Assembly: GCA_037439705.1 (NCBI GenBank)
Contig: JBBIVP010000034.1
Coordinates: 1 to 14,055, forward strand
Source of the DNA: JBBIVP01 sp037439705 [NCBI: bacterium]
GTDB taxonomy: Bacteria; JBBIVP01
Reading direction: 5' to 3'
Length of the DNA: 14,055 bases
Shown: in pieces, positions 1 to 6,950 of the stretch
Layout of the letters: the number at the start of each line of letters is the position of its first letter
Position numbering within the stretch: position 1 is the stretch's first letter
Notes under the pieces: model-generated
What the model saw: the letters and a program-made list of their open reading frames with translations, nothing else
Told to the model about the DNA's origin: nothing
Database searches by the model: none
Translations under genes and position numbers: made by a program

Positions 1-1
1 T

Positions 2-3000
2 GAGTCGGGAGTAGAGGTTGCTGAAACTCCTGAAAAAAAAGAGGAAGAAGTTCCAGAGTTCGTTAAAAAACTTTCTGACAGAGGTAAGGAAAGGTTCAGG
101 AAATATCTTACAGACCCCTCATTTAAAGAGCATCTTCTCCTCGCAGAAGAACTTATAAATGTTGGAGCAATTCCACTTGCAGAAGAGATAACGAGATTCA
201 TATTAAAAACAGAACCAAGGTCAATAGGAGGAAGGGCACTGAACATGAGATGTCTCCTCGCCTCAGGAAAAAGGGAAGAGGCAAAAAAAATTGTTGATGA
301 AATTGAAAAATTTGCAGAAGGCAATCCGGTGGTTTTAATGGCTCTTGTGGAGTTCTACAAAGACACAGAGCCTGATAAAGCTATGAAATATCTGGAGTTA
401 TATAGAGAAGAAAGACCCGAGGATCAATGTATACAGGAAATTGAGGAAAAATTGAAAGAGAGGGTTGAATTCGGCGCTGAAAAAGAAGAAATAGAAGAAG
501 TTTATCAAGAACCTGCTGGGGAAGAGATGGTGATTGAAAGAACCTCTTATGAAGAAGGGGAAGAACTGAAATCAGGAATCCCAGAGGTTGTTGAAGAAAT
601 ACCATCTGAAGAAGTTTTATTTAGAGAGGGAGCGGAAGAAGAACCTGCAGGAACAAAAGAAGAGACCCCTTTTGAAGAAGGTGTGGAAGCACAAGAGGAG
701 TTTACTTTTGAAAAAGGTTTAGAAGAAAAAACATCCATGGATATGGAAGAGGTTTCTTTTGAAGAAGGTAAAGGGGAAGAAGAGGGAATTATTGAAGGAG
801 TGGAGTTTGAGGTTGAATCAACAAAAGAGGAGCCAGTTTCAGAAATAGAAGAAGGGGTGAAGGATGAAGCAGATTTCAGCAGTCTCATTAAAGAAACAGA
901 ACTTGAGGAGGTGGAAAAAAAGGAAGAAGAGGTCAGTGATGAACTTCTTGAAGAACTCGCCCTTGATGAAACAGAACTTGTGCTGGAGACAGGGCTTCCA
1001 GAGTTAGAAGAAAAAAAGAAGAAATGGAGATTATTTCCTTACATACTCGGTGGGATAGGAGGAGTTTTTCTGATTTTCCTTTCAGGGTTCCTGTTTTACA
1101 TTTTCAAATACGAAATAGGAGGAGATGTCAAAACCGCAAGTCCTTCAAAGATTCTCTCTTTGAGCAAGGGTATATTTTCCCTGTCCAGAAAGGAGGGATT
1201 GTCAAAGGAAAGCTTTGATAAGGGAATAGTAGCCTTTATTGAAGGAAAGGAGGAAGAAGCACTGAACCTGTTTAAGGCATCTGCCTTTTACAATCCAAAA
1301 AATCCTGATGCCCTTTCTCTCTTTATATGTTTTTTGACAAGAAAAGGAGGAGCAAATGCAGAAACAGTTAATTCTTTTCTAAAAAGAGCAGAAGAGCTTG
1401 GTGGAGGTAAATACACAGAATTGGGAAAGAGCTGTGTTCTTCTTTCCAATGGAAAATTTGAATCAGCCTTTGAAGGGTTTAAAAAAGTTATAACCACTCA
1501 ACCCGACCTTGAAATTGCCTATCATTTTTTGATTGAATCCTTTGCAAAACTTTCCATTAAACCCCATGAGGAATTTCAAAAAATTATAGACTCAATGCCA
1601 ATCAAAGGAAAAAATGCAGGAATTATATACTGGAAAACAGCAGAAGCTTACCAGGACCTTGATGCGGATGTGGCTGACAAATACTTTACACTGTCTTTAA
1701 AATCCGCAGAACTTCCTGAAATAAAAATCTCATTCGCTAAATTTCTTCTGGAGAAGAGGTCAGATTATATTTCTGTAAGGGAAATACTTGAAACCCTTAC
1801 TAAAGAAAAAAATCTACCTCCTTCAATTCTTTCCTCAGCCTACATTCTTCTCGGGAAATCCTATTATATTCAGGGAGACCTTGAAAATTCATCTAATGCC
1901 TTTAAAAAAGCCTATGAAATCAATCCGGAAGATATTACCCCTTTATACGAAGCGGTTAAAATTCTTATTTCAAGATACAAATTTGATGAAGCAAGAGCCA
2001 TTCTTGTGGAAAAGGTTTCAAAAAAGGCAGGGCTTTCTCCGGAATTTTATTATTTCATGGGAAGATGTGATTTTGAGCAGAGGCGATACTTCTCCGCTGT
2101 TGAAAACCTTAAAAAGGCAGTTTCTTTAAAGAAGGAAGAAGAATATCTCCTTTACCTGGCGGATGCATATCTTGCTTCCGGAGAATTAAAACTTGCTGAA
2201 GGAACAATTAAGGAATTTCTTTCAAGCTCTCCGGATGATATAAGGGCAAAAATTCTTCTTACGAAACTCATGGTTGAAAAGGGAGAAACGGAAGAAGCGG
2301 GAAGGCTCGCTGATAAAATAATAGAAGATTTTCCAAAATCCTCCGCTGGATATTATGCAAAAGTTATTGTCCTCAAGAGTTTAAAAAGATATGAAGAAGC
2401 AGAAAGCTTTATCCACAAAGCCATCTCACTTGAAACAAATCCAGTTTATGTCTTACTTGCTGCGGAGTTAAACATGCTAACGAAAAAATATGATGGGGCA
2501 ATAAAATTTGCCTCCATCGCCCTCGGCATCAATTCGCAGGACCCGAGGGGGTACATACTCCGAGCAAATGCCTATGAAGCGAAAGGAGAGCTGGAGAAGG
2601 CTGTTTCGGAATATACAAGGGCACTTTCTTTCAATCCAACAGATGTGGAAACAAGCATACATTTTGTAGACCTCCTCGTTTTCCTGAAAAGATACGATGA
2701 GGCTTTAAGGGTAGCAGAAAAAACGCTGGAAATATCGCCGAACGATTACAGGGTGATTTATCAGATTGGAAACATATATTATTTCAAAAAGGATATGGAG
2801 AAATCAGCAGTTTATATGGGGAGGGTTATAGATTTAAAACCAGATTTTGCAGGAGCCCATTATTTTCTCGGGCTCATATATCTGGAAAAAGGAATCCTGA
2901 ACAAGGCGGAAGAGGAATTATTTTCCGCTGTAAAATATGAAGAGAAAAATCCCCTTTATCTTTACTCCCTTGCAAAGGTTCTTTTCCTTCAAAAGAAAGC

Positions 3001-3499
3001 CTTTGATGCTCTGGAAAAAATTGAAAGGTCCATTGAGCATTCTCCAAGTTATACCGATGCATGGGTCTTAAAAGGAAAGATAAAATTATTTCTCGGGTCT
3101 TATTCTGAAGCAAAAAATTGTTTTAAAAAGGCCATAGAACTGGACAGAAAAGCAGTTGATGCCTGGATCGGTCTCTCAGAGGTTGCGAAGGCTGAGGGGA
3201 ATAAGAGGGAAGCATATTATTACCTTGAAACCGCTGAAAAGCTTAATCCAAATTCCACTCTTTTTATTGCAAAGGGAAAATTCCTTCTTGATGATGGAAA
3301 CCTTAAAACTGCCCTTGAGTATTTTGAAAGGGCGATAAAAGCCTCTCCTTCCAATCCGGTTCCCTATTTCTATACTGGATTGATATACAAAAAGACAGGT
3401 TTCAAAGACAAAGCAATGGAAATGTTTGAAAAGGCAGTTAACAACGGACTTTCCGGTGAAGAAAGGATTCAACTGAACAAAGAAATTTCTAACTGGTAA
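2..3499 (+). CDS. Membrane-anchored tetratricopeptide-repeat protein, 5' partial
   Basis: The frame is open from base 2 with no stop, so the gene starts left of the window. The ATG at 245 is only the first internal Met. 1165 residues are visible. The first ~160 look like cytoplasmic TPR-like helices. An acidic Glu-rich linker follows (about 480-1010), with repeated short (S/T/P)-(Y/F)-E-(E/K)-G motifs. A KKKKWR stretch and one hydrophobic membrane segment come next (about 1031-1111, LFPYILGGIGGVFLIFLSGF), so the N-terminal part should be inside. The remaining ~790 residues, probably outside the membrane, are consecutive TPR-type helix pairs, for example YEEAESFIHKAISL and YSEAKNCFKKAIELD; about 20 repeats would fit. 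TPR arrays act as protein-binding scaffolds, and no catalytic domain is visible. The gene converges on sat with a 16-base gap and is not part of the sulfur operon. Its specific role is unknown. Confidence 0.88.
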   Translation, partial: ESGVEVAETPEKKEEEVPEFVKKLSDRGKERFRKYLTDPSFKEHLLLAEELINVGAIPLAEEITRFILKTEPRSIGGRALNMRCLLASGKREEAKKIVDEIEKFAEGNPVVLMALVEFYKDTEPDKAMKYLELYREERPEDQCIQEIEEKLKERVEFGAEKEEIEEVYQEPAGEEMVIERTSYEEGEELKSGIPEVVEEIPSEEVLFREGAEEEPAGTKEETPFEEGVEAQEEFTFEKGLEEKTSMDMEEVSFEEGKGEEEGIIEGVEFEVESTKEEPVSEIEEGVKDEADFSSLIKETELEEVEKKEEEVSDELLEELALDETELVLETGLPELEEKKKKWRLFPYILGGIGGVFLIFLSGFLFYIFKYEIGGDVKTASPSKILSLSKGIFSLSRKEGLSKESFDKGIVAFIEGKEEEALNLFKASAFYNPKNPDALSLFICFLTRKGGANAETVNSFLKRAEELGGGKYTELGKSCVLLSNGKFESAFEGFKKVITTQPDLEIAYHFLIESFAKLSIKPHEEFQKIIDSMPIKGKNAGIIYWKTAEAYQDLDADVADKYFTLSLKSAELPEIKISFAKFLLEKRSDYISVREILETLTKEKNLPPSILSSAYILLGKSYYIQGDLENSSNAFKKAYEINPEDITPLYEAVKILISRYKFDEARAILVEKVSKKAGLSPEFYYFMGRCDFEQRRYFSAVENLKKAVSLKKEEEYLLYLADAYLASGELKLAEGTIKEFLSSSPDDIRAKILLTKLMVEKGETEEAGRLADKIIEDFPKSSAGYYAKVIVLKSLKRYEEAESFIHKAISLETNPVYVLLAAELNMLTKKYDGAIKFASIALGINSQDPRGYILRANAYEAKGELEKAVSEYTRALSFNPTDVETSIHFVDLLVFLKRYDEALRVAEKTLEISPNDYRVIYQIGNIYYFKKDMEKSAVYMGRVIDLKPDFAGAHYFLGLIYLEKGILNKAEEELFSAVKYEEKNPLYLYSLAKVLFLQKKAFDALEKIERSIEHSPSYTDAWVLKGKIKLFLGSYSEAKNCFKKAIELDRKAVDAWIGLSEVAKAEGNKREAYYYLETAEKLNPNSTLFIAKGKFLLDDGNLKTALEYFERAIKASPSNPVPYFYTGLIYKKTGFKDKAMEMFEKAVNNGLSGEERIQLNKEISNW
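542..769 (+). repeat. Degenerate (S/T/P)(Y/F)E(E/K)G repeats in the acidic linker of the TPR protein
   Basis: Four copies of a short motif (SYEEG, PFEEG, TFEKG, SFEEG) occur in the Glu-rich linker. Two copies share an identical 14-base stretch, CTTTTGAAGAAGGT, at 669-682 and 756-769, which suggests local duplication. A function is not evident. The motifs could be short binding motifs or simply low-complexity drift. Confidence 0.5.
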
Positions 3500-3515
3500 G
3501 ATAATTTATTGAAAC

Positions 3516-4688
3516 CTATACACCCCTTTTTCTCCTGTAAAATTTTACCAGAACCTCGGCTATTTCCCTTCTTGTAAATTCTGGAGGAAGAAGTTTTCCC
3601 TTTGAAAGGATTTCTCTGGTTTTTGTGCCACTTATTGAGACCCTGAATTTTTCTCCGTGAGGACATGTCTTCTCTGTTGCCATTGAACCGCACTTCTTGC
3701 AGAAAAATGAATTCTCAAAAAACAATGGATTAATTCCAAGCTCGCTTTCATCAAATTCCTCAAATATCTTCTGGGCATCATAGGGGCCATAAAAATTACC
3801 AACCCCAGCATGGTCTCTTCCGACTATGAAATGGGTGCATCCATAGTTCTTTCTCACGATTGCGTGAAGGATTGCTTCCCTCGGTCCGCCATATCTCATG
3901 GCAGATGGATTGACGCATAGCATAACCCTTTCAGCTGGGAAATAGTTCTTGAGCAAAACCTCATAGCATTTCATCCTCACATCTGCAGGAATGTCTTCCT
4001 CCTTGGTCTTTCCTATTATGGGATGTATAAAGAGACCGTCACATATTTCAAGAGCACATTTTTGAATGTATTCGTGAGCCCTGTGAATTGGATTTCTGGT
4101 CTGAAAACCCACGACATTTTTCCATTTTCTCCTTTTGAATTCATTCCTTGTTTCTTCGGGATAAAGATAATACTTCTTGAATTTTTTTCTTTCGGGTTTC
4201 AAAAAGTATATATTTCCTCCAACGAGATATTCAGGGCATTCCTTTATGTATTTCACAGCGGGATGGGAGGTATCTGTTGTTTTAAAAACCTTTATACACT
4301 CTTCTTCTTTTTTTCTTTTGAATATATCCCGAATTTCAATAATTCCTACAGGTTTTTTCTGGAAGACAAGAAGCGCTTGTTCAGTTCTTTTGAAAACAGA
4401 GGGCTCTTCTACTGGGAGCACAACAGGCATACTCCATACTGTTCCATCGGTCAGTCTCATGGAATTGATAACAGAGATATAATTTCTTTCATCCATGAAT
4501 CCTTCAAGAGGACTGAAACCACCGCATGCTATCATCTCCGCATCACAGATGGTCCACTCGTCCACTTGAATTTCTGAAACATTTGGTTTTCCAAGTAATT
4601 CTTCAACCTTTTCTCTTTCACAGAATCTGTTTTTAAGAACGCCCCCATGAGGTAAAATCAAAGCCGGAGAGGATTCGCTCTTTTCCAT
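3516..4688 (-). CDS. sat: Sulfate adenylyltransferase (ATP sulfurylase, Sat type)
   Basis: Makes adenosine 5'-phosphosulfate (APS) and pyrophosphate from sulfate and ATP in the cytoplasm, the first step of sulfate assimilation. The 390-residue length fits the single-subunit Sat family (not CysDN). The active-site signature QTRNPIHRAHE is at residues 196-206 and GRDHAGVG at 290-297. A probable zinc-binding set, Cys330, Cys333, Cys342 and His344 (CKKC...CPHG), matches the zinc-containing bacterial and archaeal enzymes. There is no APS kinase domain, which fits the use of APS directly by the downstream-acting CysH. It is the last gene of the operon. The start has AGGAGG overlapping the moeB stop codon (TAGGAGGAAAAAATG), leaving 9 bases between the genes. 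The alternative, a dissimilatory role in sulfate respiration, is unlikely among cysteine genes with no aprAB or dsrAB in view. Confidence 0.96.
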   Translation of the reverse strand: MEKSESSPALILPHGGVLKNRFCEREKVEELLGKPNVSEIQVDEWTICDAEMIACGGFSPLEGFMDERNYISVINSMRLTDGTVWSMPVVLPVEEPSVFKRTEQALLVFQKKPVGIIEIRDIFKRKKEEECIKVFKTTDTSHPAVKYIKECPEYLVGGNIYFLKPERKKFKKYYLYPEETRNEFKRRKWKNVVGFQTRNPIHRAHEYIQKCALEICDGLFIHPIIGKTKEEDIPADVRMKCYEVLLKNYFPAERVMLCVNPSAMRYGGPREAILHAIVRKNYGCTHFIVGRDHAGVGNFYGPYDAQKIFEEFDESELGINPLFFENSFFCKKCGSMATEKTCPHGEKFRVSISGTKTREILSKGKLLPPEFTRREIAEVLVKFYRRKRGV

Positions 4689-4697
4689 TTTTTCCTC

Positions 4698-5501
4698 CTA
4701 TCTTCTCAACCCGCAAAATTCTTCATAATCAATCAACTCTTTCACCGTTGAATTATCCCCACAAACGGGACAATTTGGATTTCTGTGTATCTTCACCTTT
4801 CTAATGTCCATCTTCAAAGCATCAATAACAAGGAGTTTGCCCACGAGGAGTTCACCCTTTCCGAGTATAAACTTTATCACCTCAAGAGCCTGAATCACGC
4901 CGAGGAGCCCTCCTACAGGACCAATTATTCCTGCCTCCTGACAGGAAGGAACGCTTCCAGGAGGAGGTGGTTGTGAGAAAATGCATCTATAACATGGTCC
5001 CTGAAAAGGAATTATTGTTGTTGCCTGTCCATAAAATCTCAGTATTCCCGCATGGGAGAATGGCTTTTTTGTGAAAACGCAAGCATCGTTTACAAGGTAT
5101 CTCGTTGGAAAATTGTCACTTCCATCAACCACAATATCATAATCTTTTATAATCTCCATTATGTTTTCTGATGTTAGCCTTAACTCGTATGTCTCTATCT
5201 TTACATCAGGATTTATTGCGCTAAGTTTTTTACTGGCTGAAAGAACTTTTGGCTTCCCCACATCTTCAGTAAAATGGACGATTTGCCTCTGAAGGTTATT
5301 CAATTCCACCTTATCGCTATCAACGAGACCTATCCTTCCTATTCCTGCGCTGGCAAGGTATAATGAAACGGGTGAACCAAGCCCTCCACATCCTACTATC
5401 AACACGCTGGCATTCAGCAGTTTTTTCTGACCTTCTCCGCCTACTTCCGGAAGAATTATCTGTCTGCTGTATCTTTCTATCTGCTCTTCATTTAATTCCA
5501 T
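4698..5501 (-). CDS. moeB: MoeB/ThiF/HesA-family E1-like adenylyltransferase for sulfur-carrier proteins
   Basis: Expected to adenylate the C-terminal glycine of a MoaD/ThiS-type carrier so that sulfur can be loaded as a thiocarboxylate. The 267 residues show the N-terminal signature YSRQIILPEVG (12-22), the nucleotide loop GCGGLGSP (37-44), the DGSDN motif (126-130), and two zinc pairs, Cys170/Cys173 (CYRC) and Cys244/Cys247 (CPVC). Cys187 in the loop before GIIGPVGG is a candidate sulfur-handling cysteine. There is no C-terminal rhodanese domain, unlike MoeZ-type homologues, so sulfur must come from another protein. The gene overlaps the CysO-like gene by 10 bases and starts at an ATG served by AGGAGG encoded in that gene's Gly-Gly codons. 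It could instead serve molybdopterin or thiamine synthesis, but the cysteine operon argues for cysteine. The symbol denotes the family only. Confidence 0.9.
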   Translation of the reverse strand: MELNEEQIERYSRQIILPEVGGEGQKKLLNASVLIVGCGGLGSPVSLYLASAGIGRIGLVDSDKVELNNLQRQIVHFTEDVGKPKVLSASKKLSAINPDVKIETYELRLTSENIMEIIKDYDIVVDGSDNFPTRYLVNDACVFTKKPFSHAGILRFYGQATTIIPFQGPCYRCIFSQPPPPGSVPSCQEAGIIGPVGGLLGVIQALEVIKFILGKGELLVGKLLVIDALKMDIRKVKIHRNPNCPVCGDNSTVKELIDYEEFCGLRR

Positions 5502-5779
5502 AGTTTTCCTCCTGCTATGGCCGGGATTATTGATACCACATCACCATCTTTTAAGGAGGTATCCTCTCCGTTTAGAAACCTTATATCCTCATCGTTTACG
5601 AAGATGTTTACAAACCTCCTTAAATTGCCTTTCTCATCATATATTCTCTCTTTTATACCCGGATACTTTTTGTTGAGATTCTCAAACAATTCCCTCACAT
5701 TACTTCCCTCACACTCCACCTCATCCTGATTTTTTGTAAGTCCCTGCAGTGGTAATGGAATTCTTACCTTTACCTTCAT
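5492..5779 (-). CDS. MoaD/ThiS-family sulfur carrier, CysO-like, with a tail after Gly-Gly
   Basis: A 95-residue beta-grasp (ubiquitin-like) protein. Its second half, including RRFVNIFVNDEDIRFLNG and DGDVVSIIPAIAGG, closely resembles Mycobacterium tuberculosis CysO as I recall it. CysO carries sulfur as a C-terminal thiocarboxylate for CysM-dependent cysteine synthesis. The essential diglycine is at residues 90-91 but is not terminal: KLWN follows before the stop. The tail would have to be removed before activation, as JAMM enzymes do for Wolinella HcyS (terminal Ala) and Pseudomonas QbsE (terminal Cys-Phe). A JAMM gene lies in the same operon. The start has AAGGAGG 7 bases upstream. The gap after the cysteine synthase gene is 19 bases, and the 3' end overlaps the E1 gene by 10 bases. 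Family is certain; a cysteine rather than molybdopterin role is inferred. Confidence 0.9.
   Translation of the reverse strand: MKVKVRIPLPLQGLTKNQDEVECEGSNVRELFENLNKKYPGIKERIYDEKGNLRRFVNIFVNDEDIRFLNGEDTSLKDGDVVSIIPAIAGGKLWN
5508..5513 (-). promoter_or_regulatory. Shine-Dalgarno of moeB, encoded by the Gly-Gly codons of the carrier
   Basis: On the minus strand the codons GCA GGA GGA AAA contain AGGAGG, 6 bases before the moeB ATG at 5501. These codons encode the functional Ala-Gly-Gly of the CysO-like carrier. The C-terminal tail KLWN is what results from reading through the spacer and the moeB start to the first in-frame stop. This implies translational coupling of carrier and E1. Confidence 0.8.
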
Positions 5780-5798
5780 CTTATCACCTCCTTATTTT

Positions 5799-6950
5799 TT
5801 ATCCTTCAAAATATTGCTGAATGCTGAAATATCTTTCTCCTGTATCTGGAAACACGGTAACCACTCTCTTACCAGATCCCAGTTCCTCTGCTATCTTTGT
5901 GGCTGCGAAACCAGCAGCACCTGATGATATTCCACAGAAGATTCCTTCCTCTCTGGCGAGTCTTTTTGCCATATTATATGCATCATTGTCTTTTACAGTA
6001 ATAATCCTGTCTATTATTTTTCTATTGAGAACATCGGGAATGAATCCTGCACCTATGCCCTGTATCTTATGTGATCCAGGGGGTCTCCCGGAAAGCACTG
6101 CTGATGTTTCCGGCTCTACAGCTACCACAAGGACATTCGGATTTATTTTCTTTAAAACCTCACCTACGCCAGTAATTGTTCCTCCTGTTCCAACACCAGC
6201 TACAAAGGCATCCAGCTTTCCGTCCATGGCTTTAAGTATTTCATAAGCTGTTGTCTTCCTGTGTATCTCCGGGTTTGCGAGGTTTTTAAACTGCTGTGGC
6301 ATAAATGCATTTTTTGTTTTTCTTACAATTTCTTCAGCCTTTTTTACCGCTCCACTCATACCCTCTATGGCAGGCGTCAGAACCACTTCCGCTCCAAATG
6401 TTTTCAGAATATAAATCCTTTCAAGACTCATTGATTCGGGCATAACAAGAATGCATCTATACCCCTTAACCGCACATACAAGAGCAAGCCCTATTCCCGT
6501 ATTTCCACTTGTCGGCTCAACCACTACCGCCCCTTCTTTTAAAATTCCCTCTCTTTCAGCAGATTCAATCATTGAAAGGGCTATTCTGTCTTTTACACTT
6601 CCGCCCGGGCTAAAAGCCTCTAACTTTGCAAATACCTCTGCCGAGTTTTTTCCCGTCACCCTGTTCAGTTTCACAATAGGAGTGTTGAAAAAGAGTTCAA
6701 GGACATTTTCTGCAACTTTTAAACCCGCCTTCTTCATCTGCTTATCTTCCATCCCGCCTCCCATGAAAAAAACCATTTCTACTGTATCACCATCTTTTAG
6801 AATTTTTTTCTCGTAATCACTCCTATCAATTATTACATCGTTGACCTCCACCACAACCACTTCAGGTCTTATGTTCTTAAGTTTTAAAAGCTCAAGAACA
6901 GAAATCTCCCTTTCAAATTCCTCTTCTTTTCCGTTAAGAATTATCTTCAT
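5799..6950 (-). CDS. cysK: ThiS-like sulfur carrier fused to cysteine synthase (CysK/CysM family)
   Basis: A 383-residue fusion. Residues 1-66 form a ThiS-type beta-grasp domain (start MKIILNGKE, end LKDGDTVEMVFFMGGG). Residues ~75-383 are a complete PLP-dependent cysteine synthase: SPGGSVKDR with the PLP lysine at 120, PTSGNTGIG (146-154), the phosphate-binding loop GTGGTITG (254-261), HKIQGIGAGFIP (294-305) and GISSGAAG (340-347). The enzyme makes cysteine from an activated serine and sulfide, or from a carrier thiocarboxylate in CysM-type enzymes. The GIGAGFIP region and the cysE gene in the operon favour O-acetylserine. The ThiS glycines (64-66) are internal, directly followed by Met67, which has its own Shine-Dalgarno, so a stand-alone synthase may also be made. 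The start at 6950 has GGGGG 6 bases upstream and overlaps the reductase gene by 17 bases. The activity is well supported; how the fused ThiS works is unknown. Confidence 0.93.
   Translation of the reverse strand: MKIILNGKEEEFEREISVLELLKLKNIRPEVVVVEVNDVIIDRSDYEKKILKDGDTVEMVFFMGGGMEDKQMKKAGLKVAENVLELFFNTPIVKLNRVTGKNSAEVFAKLEAFSPGGSVKDRIALSMIESAEREGILKEGAVVVEPTSGNTGIGLALVCAVKGYRCILVMPESMSLERIYILKTFGAEVVLTPAIEGMSGAVKKAEEIVRKTKNAFMPQQFKNLANPEIHRKTTAYEILKAMDGKLDAFVAGVGTGGTITGVGEVLKKINPNVLVVAVEPETSAVLSGRPPGSHKIQGIGAGFIPDVLNRKIIDRIITVKDNDAYNMAKRLAREEGIFCGISSGAAGFAATKIAEELGSGKRVVTVFPDTGERYFSIQQYFEG
6750..6762 (-). promoter_or_regulatory. Possible internal ribosome binding site and ATG for stand-alone cysteine synthase
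   Basis: GGGAGG (6757-6762) lies 4 bases before an in-frame ATG (6750-6752) at Met67 of the fusion, exactly at the ThiS-synthase boundary. The same bases are the codons of Gly64-Gly66. The spacing is short but usable. Initiation here would give a 317-residue protein, the usual length of CysK or CysM. Confidence 0.5.

Noticed and set aside
547-888. Ser-rich open frame of 113 codons on the minus strand
   Set aside because: It is the antisense of the Glu-rich linker (GAA/GAG read as TTC/CTC), has no ribosome binding site and no recognisable domain.
3500-3515. Convergent junction between the TPR gene and sat as a bidirectional terminator
   Set aside because: Only 16 bases separate the genes. 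I saw no GC-rich hairpin with a T-run there or in the flanking coding ends, so termination is probably Rho-dependent or not recognisable.
4023-4577. 184-codon open frame on the plus strand antisense to sat
   Set aside because: Phe/Ile-rich shadow of a well-conserved enzyme gene, with no ribosome binding site or domain.
5492-5779. Assigning the carrier and E1 to molybdopterin synthesis (MoaD/MoeB)
   Set aside because: No other moa, moe or mog genes are present. The carrier resembles CysO and has a tail after GG, and all neighbours are sulfur-assimilation genes. A shared role remains possible.
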